A stretch of DNA of 64,000 bases from Lacrimispora xylanisolvens (GTDB taxonomy: Bacteria; Bacillota; Clostridia; Lachnospirales; Lachnospiraceae): the NCBI RefSeq assembly GCF_002934545.1, contig NZ_PTJA01000006.1, forward strand, positions 62,001-126,000. Reading direction: 5' to 3'. This document shows positions 49,501-57,939 of the stretch, piece by piece. The position numbers were made by a program, and so were the translations under genes. Below the pieces are notes generated by a model. That model saw only the letters and a list, made by a program, of their open reading frames with translations. It made no database searches and was not told the DNA's origin. Numbering within the stretch: position 1 is the first letter of the stretch; the number at the start of each line of letters is the position of its first letter.

Positions 49501-50295
49501 AGCAGCAGCTACTGCGCATTTGGCTCTGAATCCTGGTTTGAAAATTTGGATTCCCTGTTTTCTATGCTGAAGGTGCTGCAAAACTCCGGCAGAAACGATG
49601 ACTCACCCGTTAAATTTCAGAACATATTGACAAAAATTACAACAACGTTTAGTAAAAAGAAAGCCGACCGGTTAAAAACTAAAATTGAAGAAATAAGGGC
49701 GTATCATGTGAACCGGGAAGAAAGCCTTTATATGATAGAAATGTGCTACGGTCTTGCCCGCAGGGCTGCCTTTGAACTGGCGAAGCGTTTCCCACAGTTG
49801 TTTGAACAGGAGGAAGATATCCGATACCTCACCTTGGATGAGGTCTATGAATTACCGGGTAATATAGCAGATCTGAAAGAATTAATTTCTGTGAGAAAAA
49901 ACAACCGCCAGAAAAACGAAGCACTTTGGTCTGGCTTTTCGATTGGCACAAAATCTAGCCACCAGAATACTCTGTCTGGTGTTTCCGGGAACGGCGGACG
50001 ATGCCGGGGCCGGGTACGGAAAATACTGACTCAGCAGGAGTTTGATAAAATGCAGTCCGGTGACATACTGCTCTGCCGCTATACAGATCCCTCCTGGACT
50101 CCCCTGTTTGTTCTTGCTTCAGCGGTAATCTCGGATACAGGCGGTCCTCTGTCCCATAGCGCAATTGTCGCCAGAGAATATAACATTCCTGCAGTGCTTG
50201 GAATTGGGAATGCCACTGATCTGCTGGAGGATGGGGATGAGGTATTGGTTTACGGCGACACTGGTAAGGTGATTTTATTAACAAAAAAGATATAA
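46567..50295 (+). CDS. Fusion of MFS exporter and rifampicin-phosphotransferase/PEP-synthase-like enzyme
   Basis: 1242 residues in one uninterrupted frame. Residues 1-430 are an MFS drug exporter ([18 protein letters not shown] loop; [19 protein letters not shown]), most like the DHA2 group. Residues 437-1242 match rifampicin phosphotransferases and PEP synthases: N-terminal ATP-grasp ([30 protein letters not shown] at about 530-550; LLQARPITT), a central helical substrate-binding part, and a C-terminal swivelling phosphohistidine domain ([14 protein letters not shown], His about 1197). Such enzymes move the beta-phosphate of ATP to an antibiotic hydroxyl (RPH) or to pyruvate. AGGGGGTGGG precedes ATG 46567. 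A perfect AGGAGG and ATG (47875) sit at the domain junction, so the enzyme may also be made alone. Likely self-protection or export for the cluster (inference). Confidence 0.88.
   Translation: [1242 protein letters not shown]
47861..47877 (+). promoter_or_regulatory. Internal ribosome binding site and start codon at the fusion junction
   Basis: AGGAGG (47861-47866), eight bases, then ATG (47875-47877), in frame with the upstream MFS part. It would give an 806-residue free phosphotransferase. The coding sequence here also reads as KKEEALS, so it serves as linker and signal at once. Confidence 0.75.
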
Positions 50296-50306
50296 TACTG
50301 AAAAAC

Positions 50307-50338
50307 GGGATTTGCTTATGAGCAAATCCCTGTTTCTT
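50307..50338. terminator. Terminator after the fusion gene
   Basis: GGGATTTGCT (50307-50316), TATG loop, AGCAAATCCC (50321-50330), then TGTTTCTT. Between convergent genes. Confidence 0.85.
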
Positions 50339-50347
50339 AGTTTGATG

Positions 50348-50971
50348 CTATATGGTATAATCTATGTTTTTATGACCTGATCGTTCCTGTCTGTCTCCAT
50401 TCACATATTGTCTGTAATATTGATCCTCGGTCTTATTAAGACGAGAGAGAAATGTTTGCTGCATGGCTTGCTCCTGGGGTGTATTCACATGATACCAGTT
50501 CCCGGAAGCATACCCCATTACTACCTGTCCCATCTTACTTTCCTTTAACTCAAATGTATCTGGTTGTAAATCTGAACCAGAATGAACCACTTCTATTCCA
50601 TCCTTTTTATTTAAGTAATCAATCAGATTCATGGACGCGTCCGGGTCTGTTCTTCCAGTCTTTGCCTGTTTCATCATTTCTGCAGCATCTTTCACCATGC
50701 TCTTTCTGTCAGGTGATACAGCTGATATATATTGCGCCCTCAACTTATCTCCTTCCAGGCTCAGATTTTCGTATTGAATGCTGTCATTTTGCAGACGTGC
50801 TTCTGCCAGACCTTTAGCCAGTTCATCAATCTTTGCATTAAACTCAGCTTCTGATGGACGTTCCATCCCTTTATGGGGTGTTCTTTCCCAATCCGGAGCA
50901 CTGGCTTTTGATGTCAGGGAAAATGATTTATACTGAACTCCAGAACTTCTGCTAACATTAAAATTAGTCAT
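50348..50971 (-). CDS. Unrecognised 207-residue protein
   Basis: Not recognised. Soluble, polar, no signal and no Cys. The first 35 residues are low in complexity (FNVSRSSGVQYKSFSLTSKASAPDWERTPHKGM). Residues about 40-110 are charged and helical (EAEFNAKIDELAKGLAEARLQNDS), and the C-terminal part holds LIDYLNKKDGIEVVHSGSDLQPDTFELKES. GGAAG precedes ATG 50971. It is convergent with the exporter fusion and is a single-gene unit upstream of the hydrogenase genes but not clearly linked to them. Confidence 0.65.
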   Translation of the reverse strand: MTNFNVSRSSGVQYKSFSLTSKASAPDWERTPHKGMERPSEAEFNAKIDELAKGLAEARLQNDSIQYENLSLEGDKLRAQYISAVSPDRKSMVKDAAEMMKQAKTGRTDPDASMNLIDYLNKKDGIEVVHSGSDLQPDTFELKESKMGQVVMGYASGNWYHVNTPQEQAMQQTFLSRLNKTEDQYYRQYVNGDRQERSGHKNIDYTI

Positions 50972-51070
50972 GACCCATCACTTCCTTTCCTCTATCTACT
51001 ATATAGTATCGGCAAAATCATTGGACAATTAATGGGTAAGCCACAAACATTTACGTCTGTGGCTTACTAA

Positions 51071-52813
51071 TTACATATTCTCTCGCTTCACATAATAGGT
51101 ATGGAGAAGTTCATGTGCCTTTTCTCCATTGGGCTCACCCAGATATTCCTCATAGAGCTTTTTAATTGCCGGATTTTCATGTGATTTTCTATATTTTTTG
51201 CTTTTATCTTCTTTATAAATTCCTTCCATTCGTTTTTTCAGAACATCAAAGTTTCCAAAATGATAAGGCTGGCCTCCGCCTCCGATACAGCCTCCAGGAC
51301 AAGCCATGATCTCAATCGCATGGTAATGGGATTTACCGGCTCTTATATCTTCCAGAAGCTTTCTTGCATTTCCCAGTCCATGGGCAACAGCAATATTGAT
51401 ATCCTGGTCATTGATCTTTACCACAGCCTCTCTGATTCCCTCGAAACCCCTGAGTTCATGGAACTCTACCTCTTCAAGGGTTTCATTGGTAAGCCATTCG
51501 TATGTGGTCCGCAAGGCTGCCTCAATGACGCCGCCGGTTGTTCCAAATATAACTGATGCGCCGGTAGATTCTCCCAGTGGTTCATCAAATTCTTCATCCT
51601 TTAAATTCATCAGGTCAATATTGGCCTCTTTTAACATATCACCCAGTTCTCTCGTCGTTAATACTGCATCCACATCCTGCATATCATCATGCATAAGCTC
51701 CGGTCTGGCAGCTTCATACTTTTTTGCCAGGCAGGGCATTATGGAAACCACAAAGATATTTTTAGGATCAATTCCCATCTTTTCTGCATAGTATGTTTTC
51801 GCAATCACTCCAAACATCTCATGGGGGGACTTGCAGGTTGAAGGAATATCAAGCAGATCATTGAACTGATGCTCGAAAAACTTAACCCAGCCTGGACAGC
51901 AGCTTGTCAGGATGGGCAGCCTGCCCCCATGCTGCAGCCTGTGAATGAATTCCGCCGCTTCTTCCATAATCGTAAGATCTGCAGCAAAATCTGTGTCAAA
52001 AACTTTATCAAATCCCATCATTCTGAGAGCAGCTACCATTTTTCCCGTAACCACCGTTCCTGGCTCTGCACCGAATTTTTCCCCCAGAGCCACCCGTACC
52101 GCAGGCGCGGTCTGAACGATGACGAATTTATCTTTCGCATTCAATGCCTCCCATACATTTGGTATGTCATTCACCACGGTTAATGCGGCTGTGGGACATA
52201 CGGAAACGCACTGTCCGCAAAAGGTACAGATGGATTTGTCCATAGGTAAATTAAGTGCTGGGGCGATAAACGTATCAAATCCCCGGTTAACGGCTGAATA
52301 CACATGGACCGTCTGTACCTGATTGCACATGGTCTCACATCTTCTGCACAGAATGCATTTATCCATATTTCGGATCATTGCCTTACTTGAGATATCCTTT
52401 TCATGAGTCGCCCTTACACCATGAAACTTGATCCGGCGTATATCCAGTTCTGCTGCCAGTGACTGTAACTCACAGTTTAGATTCTTTTCACAGATCAGAC
52501 AGTCTGTGGGATGATTGGACAATAGTAGTTCCACTACCAGTCTTCTGGCTTTAATACACCTTAAGGTGTTTGTTCTTACCACCATGCCCTCTGATACAGG
52601 AGTTGCACAGGAGGGGGCGAGATTTCTCCTTCCCTCGATTTCCACCACACAGACCCGGCAGGAAGCGGAGCCATTTACCGTTTTCACATGTTCCAGATTA
52701 AGGTAACAGAGTGTGGGTATCCGAATATCCAGTTTCTTTGCAGCCTCCAGAATCGTTGTGCCTTCCTCCACTGCAATCGTTTGATTATTAATCGTAACAT
52801 GAACCAGACCCAT
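51071..52813 (-). CDS. hndD: [FeFe] hydrogenase catalytic subunit (HndD/HydA type)
   Basis: 580 residues. N-terminal [2Fe-2S] domain (Cys at 36, 52, 55, 69), His-ligated [4Fe-4S] (H101-x3-C105-x2-C108-x5-C114), two [4Fe-4S] ferredoxin clusters (CILCRRCETMC; CTFCGQCVSVC), then the H-cluster domain with all three signatures: TSCCPGW (303-309), MPCLAKK (359-365) and ACPGGCIGGGGQP. This is the modular architecture of group A hydrogenases that work with NuoE/NuoF-like subunits. In such complexes H2 is formed from NAD(P)H and reduced ferredoxin. GGAGG precedes ATG 52813; last gene of hndABCD. Confidence 0.96.
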   Translation of the reverse strand: MGLVHVTINNQTIAVEEGTTILEAAKKLDIRIPTLCYLNLEHVKTVNGSASCRVCVVEIEGRRNLAPSCATPVSEGMVVRTNTLRCIKARRLVVELLLSNHPTDCLICEKNLNCELQSLAAELDIRRIKFHGVRATHEKDISSKAMIRNMDKCILCRRCETMCNQVQTVHVYSAVNRGFDTFIAPALNLPMDKSICTFCGQCVSVCPTAALTVVNDIPNVWEALNAKDKFVIVQTAPAVRVALGEKFGAEPGTVVTGKMVAALRMMGFDKVFDTDFAADLTIMEEAAEFIHRLQHGGRLPILTSCCPGWVKFFEHQFNDLLDIPSTCKSPHEMFGVIAKTYYAEKMGIDPKNIFVVSIMPCLAKKYEAARPELMHDDMQDVDAVLTTRELGDMLKEANIDLMNLKDEEFDEPLGESTGASVIFGTTGGVIEAALRTTYEWLTNETLEEVEFHELRGFEGIREAVVKINDQDINIAVAHGLGNARKLLEDIRAGKSHYHAIEIMACPGGCIGGGGQPYHFGNFDVLKKRMEGIYKEDKSKKYRKSHENPAIKKLYEEYLGEPNGEKAHELLHTYYVKRENM

Positions 52814-52827
52814 AAGTTCCTCCTCCC

Positions 52828-54621
52828 TTACCCTTTTTCTATGGCATTGAATTTACACGTATTATAACATGCACTGCATTTGATACATCTTGACTGATCA
52901 ATCACATGAACGATCTTACGTTCTCCCTGGATGCAATGGGCCGGACAGATTCTTGCACACGCAGTACAGCCCACGCACTTGTCCGGTAAAATATGAAAGG
53001 AAAAAAGTGCCTGACAAACTCCGGCAGGACAATGTTTATCCCTTACATGAGCCAGATACTCATCCTGAAAATAATGCAGGGTACTGAGAACAGGATTGGG
53101 GGAAGTTTGTCCAAGTCCGCAAAGGGATGTATCTTTAATCACATCGCCTAACTCAACCAGATCTTTTAAATCCTGTTCCGTACCATTTCCCTTTGTTATC
53201 TTTTCCAGTATCTCCAGCATTCTTGTATTTCCAATCCGGCAAGGTGTACATTTACCGCAGGACTCATCCTTGGTAAACTCAAGGTAGAACTTTGCAATGT
53301 CCACCATACAGTTATCCTCATCCATAACAATCATTCCACCAGATCCCATCATGGAACCAATACTGTTCAGGGACTCATAGTCAATGGGGATATCCAGATT
53401 TTCTTTCGTGATGCAGCCACCAGATGGACCACCGGTCTGCACTGCTTTAAACTTCTTGTTATTCTTGATTCCTCCACCAATATCATAGATGACCTCACGT
53501 AAGGTAATGCCCATTGGCACTTCCACCAAGCCCACATTATTTACTTTACCGGCCAGAGCAAAAACTTTTGTACCAGGCGATTTCTCCGTACCGATACTTT
53601 TAAACCAGGCAGGTCCTTTTAAAAAAATTGGGGGGATATTGGCAAATGTCTCTACATTATTCACACAGGAGGGTTTATCCCAAACACCTCTTTGAGCCGG
53701 AAACGGGGGTTTTGAACTGGGCTCCCCTCGTTTACCTTCTACAGAATGGATAAGAGCAGTTTCTTCTCCGCAGACAAATGCACCGGCGCCATACCGTAAT
53801 CCGATATCAAAATTAAATCCTGTGGAAAAAATATCCTCTCCCAAAAGTCCCAGTTTCCTTGCCTGCTTAATGGCTACTTCCAGGCGGTTGATGGCAAGGG
53901 GATATTCCGCTCTGATATAAATATACCCATACTGGGCTCCTATGGCATAGCCTGCAATTGCCATTGCTTCAAGAACAGAGTGAGGATCTCCTTCTAGTAT
54001 GGAACGGTCCATAAATGCACCTGGATCTCCTTCATCTGCATTGCATATAATATATTTTTCATCCGACTGATTCTGCCTTGTATATTTCCATTTGAGACCG
54101 GTAGGGTAACCGCCGCCGCCTCTTCCTCTGAGACCTGACTGAACGACTGTATCAATTACTTCATCCGGACTCATTTCCGTTAAGCATTTTGCCAATGCCT
54201 GATACCCATCTGCCGCAATGTATTCATTAATATCTTCCGGGTTGATAAAACCACAATTCCTAAGTGCGATCCGGATTTGCTTTTTATAGAAGGGAATGGA
54301 TTTTTGCCCTTCCAGTCTTTTTTTTGTATTTGGCTCCACATACAGAAGACGTTCCACCTTACGGCCTTTTATCACATGCTCCGTAATGATTTCCTCTGCA
54401 TCCTCCGGCTTTACCGTGATATAAAACACATTGTCCGGATAAACTTTTAAGATGGGACCTTTCTCACAAAATCCAAAGCATCCGGTGACAACCACTTCCA
54501 CTTCATTGGTTATTTCGTGTTTCTTTATTGATTCCTTTAACATCTTCACCAGTTTCAGGCTATCGGACGCTGTACAGCCGGTACCTCCGCAGACCAGTAA
54601 ATGCATTCTGAAGTTACTCAT
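52828..54621 (-). CDS. hndC: NuoF-like NAD(P)H/FMN subunit of the hydrogenase
   Basis: 597 residues. N-terminal thioredoxin-like [2Fe-2S] domain (CGGTGC...CFGFC), then the NuoF domain with the Gly-rich NADH/FMN loop GLRGRGGGGYPTGLKW and NADEGDPGAFMDR, the [4Fe-4S] motif SCGKCTPCRIG, and a C-terminal two-cluster ferredoxin (CVGCTACARICP; CIKCSACYNTC). It passes electrons from NAD(P)H to HndD and probably to ferredoxin by flavin-based bifurcation, as reported for related enzymes. AGGAGGG lies just before ATG 54621. Confidence 0.95.
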   Translation of the reverse strand: MSNFRMHLLVCGGTGCTASDSLKLVKMLKESIKKHEITNEVEVVVTGCFGFCEKGPILKVYPDNVFYITVKPEDAEEIITEHVIKGRKVERLLYVEPNTKKRLEGQKSIPFYKKQIRIALRNCGFINPEDINEYIAADGYQALAKCLTEMSPDEVIDTVVQSGLRGRGGGGYPTGLKWKYTRQNQSDEKYIICNADEGDPGAFMDRSILEGDPHSVLEAMAIAGYAIGAQYGYIYIRAEYPLAINRLEVAIKQARKLGLLGEDIFSTGFNFDIGLRYGAGAFVCGEETALIHSVEGKRGEPSSKPPFPAQRGVWDKPSCVNNVETFANIPPIFLKGPAWFKSIGTEKSPGTKVFALAGKVNNVGLVEVPMGITLREVIYDIGGGIKNNKKFKAVQTGGPSGGCITKENLDIPIDYESLNSIGSMMGSGGMIVMDEDNCMVDIAKFYLEFTKDESCGKCTPCRIGNTRMLEILEKITKGNGTEQDLKDLVELGDVIKDTSLCGLGQTSPNPVLSTLHYFQDEYLAHVRDKHCPAGVCQALFSFHILPDKCVGCTACARICPAHCIQGERKIVHVIDQSRCIKCSACYNTCKFNAIEKG

Positions 54622-54633
54622 ATGCCCTCCTCC

Positions 54634-55032
54634 TTATTCCACGTTTTCAAATGATTTATTAATAATTGCATTTTGGAGGAGGCGGCCATTTTTTATATGC
54701 TCAACCACAATTTCCCGTCCTCTGTTCTCGTCCACTTTTCCATATAGAACTGACGGCATTCCTTTGGAGATAACTTCGACCACCGGTTCCTGGGCACAAT
54801 ATCCGATACAGCCAGTCTGAGTTACAGATACATTGGCAAGTCCCTGCTTTGCAATTTCATCCAGAATGGCTTTCATGGTTGATCTGGCACCGCTGGCAAT
54901 CCCGCAGGTCGCCATTCCCACCCGGACTAAAACCTTATCCTCAGATTCAGCAGTGGACCGTAAGTCCAATTGATCAAGAGCTGCCTGTCTGATCTTTTTC
55001 AGTTCTTCTACTGTTTTTAACTTAGCCATCAC
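54634..55032 (-). CDS. hndB: [2Fe-2S] ferredoxin-like hydrogenase subunit
   Basis: 132 residues, thioredoxin-fold [2Fe-2S] protein with Cys in VGMATCGIASGA and QTGCIGYCAQEP. It matches the small HndB subunit. The start overlaps the hndA stop as ATGA, which couples translation. Confidence 0.9.
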   Translation of the reverse strand: MMAKLKTVEELKKIRQAALDQLDLRSTAESEDKVLVRVGMATCGIASGARSTMKAILDEIAKQGLANVSVTQTGCIGYCAQEPVVEVISKGMPSVLYGKVDENRGREIVVEHIKNGRLLQNAIINKSFENVE

Positions 55033-55514
55033 GCTTCCTCCTGATATTCTTCAATGATTGCTTTAACCTGATTCAGTTCAACCCTTCCATATACCTTATC
55101 ATTGACCATCACAACAGGAGCAAGACCACAGGCACCAATGCATCGTAATCCGGATAACGTGAATTTTTTATCTTCCGTTGTTTCACCTGCTTTGATATTC
55201 AGGATCTTTTCAAATTCCCGCATAATGGCATCGGCACCTCTTACAAAGCATGCAGTTCCCAGGCATACATTGATCACATACTTACCTCTGGGTTCTGTGG
55301 TAAAGTAAGAATAAAAGCTAATGACACCAAATACCTTCGCACTGGGGATCTCAAGCTTTTCAGCAATAAAAAAAATCACATCATTGGACAAATATCCATA
55401 GAGATGCTGAGCTTTGTGCAGTACCGCAATTAACGCTCCTCTCCTGTCTTCCATGCTGTCAATAAATTTCTGCAGATCCTTAAATTTCTCCTGGGTATTG
55501 CATTTGCTTTCCAT
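55029..55514 (-). CDS. hndA: NuoE-like [2Fe-2S] hydrogenase subunit
   Basis: 161 residues of the NuoE/24-kDa family: GALIAVLHKAQHLYGYLSNDVIFFIAEKLEIPSAKVFGVISFYSYF, then the cluster ligands CLGTACFVRGA and CIGACGLAPV. It hands electrons to the NuoF-like subunit. AAAGGAG precedes ATG 55514. First gene of the operon; its promoter lies in the AT-rich 55520-55620, where I see no clear -35/-10 pair or Rex site. Confidence 0.94.
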   Translation of the reverse strand: MESKCNTQEKFKDLQKFIDSMEDRRGALIAVLHKAQHLYGYLSNDVIFFIAEKLEIPSAKVFGVISFYSYFTTEPRGKYVINVCLGTACFVRGADAIMREFEKILNIKAGETTEDKKFTLSGLRCIGACGLAPVVMVNDKVYGRVELNQVKAIIEEYQEEA

Positions 55515-55624
55515 AAACAGATCTCCTTTTGGCTTTATGTAGACGCTCCCTGTCTTACAAGGGATAGATTTCCTGTTTATCCTGTCTTATATACATATAA
55601 ATTACAAATATATTTAAAAAATGA

Positions 55625-55655
55625 TTGACACTGACGGAACGTTATGGAGTATAGT
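55625..55655 (+). promoter_or_regulatory. MerR-type promoter with 19-base spacer
   Basis: TTGACA (55625-55630) and TATAGT (55650-55655) are 19 bases apart, longer than the usual 17 and typical of promoters untwisted by MerR-family activators. It lies 30 bases before the merR-like gene, indicating autoregulation. Confidence 0.7.
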
Positions 55656-55685
55656 TATCCTATCAAGAGCAGGAGGAAAGAAAGT

Positions 55686-56531
55686 ATGAGAACTGTAAAG
55701 GAAGTATCAGAACTCACCGGTGTCAGTACGCGTACGCTTCATTATTATGATGAGATCGGCTTGTTTCCGCCTACAGACAAAAGTGAAGCTGGATATCGGC
55801 TTTATGACGACAGAGCCATAGAAATTCTACAACAGATTTTATTCTTTCGTGAGTTCGGTATACCTCTTAAAGATATTAAAACCGTCATGAAAAACCCTTC
55901 ACTTGATAGAAATCAGATTCTGCAATTGCAAAGAGAGATGCTGGTTGAAAAAAAAGAACGCATGGAACGCCTCATTGCCAGCATAGATAAGGTTCTGAAA
56001 GGAGACAACAAAATGGATTTTTCAGTTTTCACCAAAACAGAGATTGAGAAAATGTTTCAGCTTATGTTTGACAGCATGCCGGAGGAAATGCGTCAGACAG
56101 CCATTGGTGAATTTGGCAGCTTAGAGCATTGGAAGAAGCATTATATTGAAGCCGTATCTTCAGAAGATATGCAAAAACGCTATGCCAAAGTAGTTGAGTG
56201 GTATGGCGGGAAAGATGCTTATTTGTCCACCCTTGAAAATCCAATCAGCAGAGAAGTTGCCGAAAGCTACAAAAAGCGGGAGGACACAATCCGTAAAAAG
56301 CTGATAGAAAAACGTGGTTCTGACCTTAATTCTTTTGAAGTGAAGGCGATTATCGGTGAATATGGTTTCGTCATGAAACAGGTTTGCCAGATGAAAGAAG
56401 AAGAGGGCCTGATGCTGGCAGTTGCCCAGTCCTACCGTAACAGGCAGTGTCAGCAGGCAATCGATCAGGAATATGGGGAAGGTGCAGCAGAATTTTTTGC
56501 ACAGGCAATCGAAGCATTTTATTGTAATTAA
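55686..56531 (+). CDS. MerR-family regulator with TipAS ligand-binding domain
   Basis: 281 residues. N-terminal MerR winged helix (TVKEVSELTGVSTRTLHYYDEIGLFPPTDKSEAGYRLYD), the coiled-coil dimer helix (about 75-115), and a C-terminal TipAS-like domain (about 150-281). TipA-type proteins bind thiopeptides and other hydrophobic compounds and turn on drug-responsive genes. Start ATG 55686 has AGGAGG; the frame from 55644 would overlap the promoter and is rejected. The small membrane protein downstream could be its target. Confidence 0.9.
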   Translation: MRTVKEVSELTGVSTRTLHYYDEIGLFPPTDKSEAGYRLYDDRAIEILQQILFFREFGIPLKDIKTVMKNPSLDRNQILQLQREMLVEKKERMERLIASIDKVLKGDNKMDFSVFTKTEIEKMFQLMFDSMPEEMRQTAIGEFGSLEHWKKHYIEAVSSEDMQKRYAKVVEWYGGKDAYLSTLENPISREVAESYKKREDTIRKKLIEKRGSDLNSFEVKAIIGEYGFVMKQVCQMKEEEGLMLAVAQSYRNRQCQQAIDQEYGEGAAEFFAQAIEAFYCN

Positions 56532-56649
56532 CTTCCGACACTCCTAACAGGAAAGCTTTTGTATTTTAAAGCAGAATATGGTAATATAATTAACAAATTA
56601 AATTACTTATAATTAATTAACTGCGAATGTCACAGAGGAGGTAACAAAG

Positions 56650-57057
56650 ATGAGGAAAGAAAAATATTTGTATCTTTATTTGCTTTTATTCTTGTTGATG
56701 ACAATTGGTGCATTTGTATGGCAAATGTTTTTTCCCAATGTGGCAGAAACTTTTTCGGTATGGCGGATGAGTCGGGGATGGCAGGCCGAAATTGCTTTAT
56801 GGAATGTTGGGATTGATTTTGGCATTGTTATTACACTGATCAGGCGTAACATTGAATATGCAAAAATACTCTCGCTTATCTCGGTTGTACTTTGCATTTT
56901 ATTAGGGGGACACCACCTTATTTATGCAGTTACAGCAACGAACGGCAATATCACTCTGCATTGGATGGGCGCAATTGAAGTGCTTCTTATAGGCGGAGGG
57001 ACTGGTATTTTTGCCCTTATTAAGTCTGACTGTTTTAAAAAAGAAGCAAGATATTGA
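56650..57057 (+). CDS. Small four-TM membrane protein, unknown function
   Basis: 135 residues with four predicted membrane helices (about 7-28, 48-66, 72-95 and 105-125). Family not recognised. AGAGGAGGT precedes ATG 56650. It lies 118 bases after the TipA-like regulator on the same strand and is followed by a strong terminator. A simple idea is a drug-responsive membrane protein under that regulator, but nothing in the sequence proves it. Confidence 0.75.
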   Translation: MRKEKYLYLYLLLFLLMTIGAFVWQMFFPNVAETFSVWRMSRGWQAEIALWNVGIDFGIVITLIRRNIEYAKILSLISVVLCILLGGHHLIYAVTATNGNITLHWMGAIEVLLIGGGTGIFALIKSDCFKKEARY

Positions 57058-57064
57058 CTTTATG

Positions 57065-57105
57065 AAAAAAGCCAGCATTTCGCTCATAGCGAAAAGCTGA
57101 CTTTT
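57065..57105. terminator. Bidirectional terminator
   Basis: AAAGCCAGCATTTCGCT (57068-57084) pairs with AGCGAAAAGCTGACTTTT (57088-57105) with few mismatches. It separates the plus-strand membrane gene from the minus-strand glycyl-radical operon. Confidence 0.85.
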
Positions 57106-57132
57106 AAAGCCGTATACAATCTCCACTCTCTC

Positions 57133-57921
57133 TTATCCGCCGATCTGGCATTCCAGACCTGACAATCTGGCAATCTTCAGCATCTGTTCCATCTGTTCAC
57201 TGTTCATAGGTTCTATTCCCTTTAAGGAATAGTCTTCTCCCAGACCTTCATATTTTGCCTCACCCAAACGGTGATATGGCAGAAGATGAAGACGCTTTAC
57301 ACCCTGAATGGAGGCAGCGTAGGTGGAGATCATTTCAATCTCCTTTTCTGTATCATTAAATCCAGGAACAACCGGTACACGAACGATCAGTTCTGTTTTT
57401 GACAGACCAATCTTCCTGATGTTTTCCAGTATCCCTCTGTTTGACAGCCCTGTAAACTTCAGGTGCTTTTCCTCATCCACATGTTTCATATCACACAGTG
57501 CCACATCAAGCCAGGGAAGAAGCTGTTCAATCACTTCATATTCCGCAAATGCGGAGGTTTCAATGGCAGTGGAAATACCTTCAGACTTGCATGCCTCAAG
57601 TAAAGACCTGGCAAAGTGCGGCTGCATTAAAACTTCCCCTCCAGAGATTGTTAAACCACCATGGGAACGGTAATAGTAAATCATGTCTTTCCTGATCTCC
57701 CTCATCACTTCCTCTACCGTCATTTCCTTCCCAATCAGCTTCTGTTTTCCCTGAACCAACATATATTGGGGTTCTCTGGACAGATTCTCCGGATTGCAGC
57801 ACCATTTACAGCGCAATGGACATCCCTTCAGAAAAACGAGAGTTCTGATGCCCGGTCCGTCGTGAACGGAAAATCTCTGAATTTCCGAAACAATTCCTTT
57901 CGCTTCATATATTCCCTGCAT
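57133..57921 (-). CDS. Glycyl-radical enzyme activase (radical SAM), short form
   Basis: 262 residues. Radical SAM motif CPLRCKWCC (CxxxCxxC) about residues 34-41, SAM-binding GGEV after LTISGGE, and late motifs RVPVVPGFND and LLPYHRLG. It installs the glycyl radical on the diol dehydratase encoded upstream. Most activases of this type (for example DhaB2 of Clostridium butyricum) carry an inserted two-cluster ferredoxin domain after the first motif. Here only about 30 Cys-free residues lie there, as in pyruvate formate-lyase activase. Last gene of the operon, 18 bases after the dehydratase. Confidence 0.9.
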   Translation of the reverse strand: MQGIYEAKGIVSEIQRFSVHDGPGIRTLVFLKGCPLRCKWCCNPENLSREPQYMLVQGKQKLIGKEMTVEEVMREIRKDMIYYYRSHGGLTISGGEVLMQPHFARSLLEACKSEGISTAIETSAFAEYEVIEQLLPWLDVALCDMKHVDEEKHLKFTGLSNRGILENIRKIGLSKTELIVRVPVVPGFNDTEKEIEMISTYAASIQGVKRLHLLPYHRLGEAKYEGLGEDYSLKGIEPMNSEQMEQMLKIARLSGLECQIGG

Positions 57922-57939
57922 GCTCCGTCTCTCACTCTC

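Noticed and set aside
55549-55589. Repeated CCTGTCTTA before hndA as a regulator site
   Set aside because: Only two exact copies and one imperfect one; no match to a Rex site or other known hydrogenase regulator, so not called.
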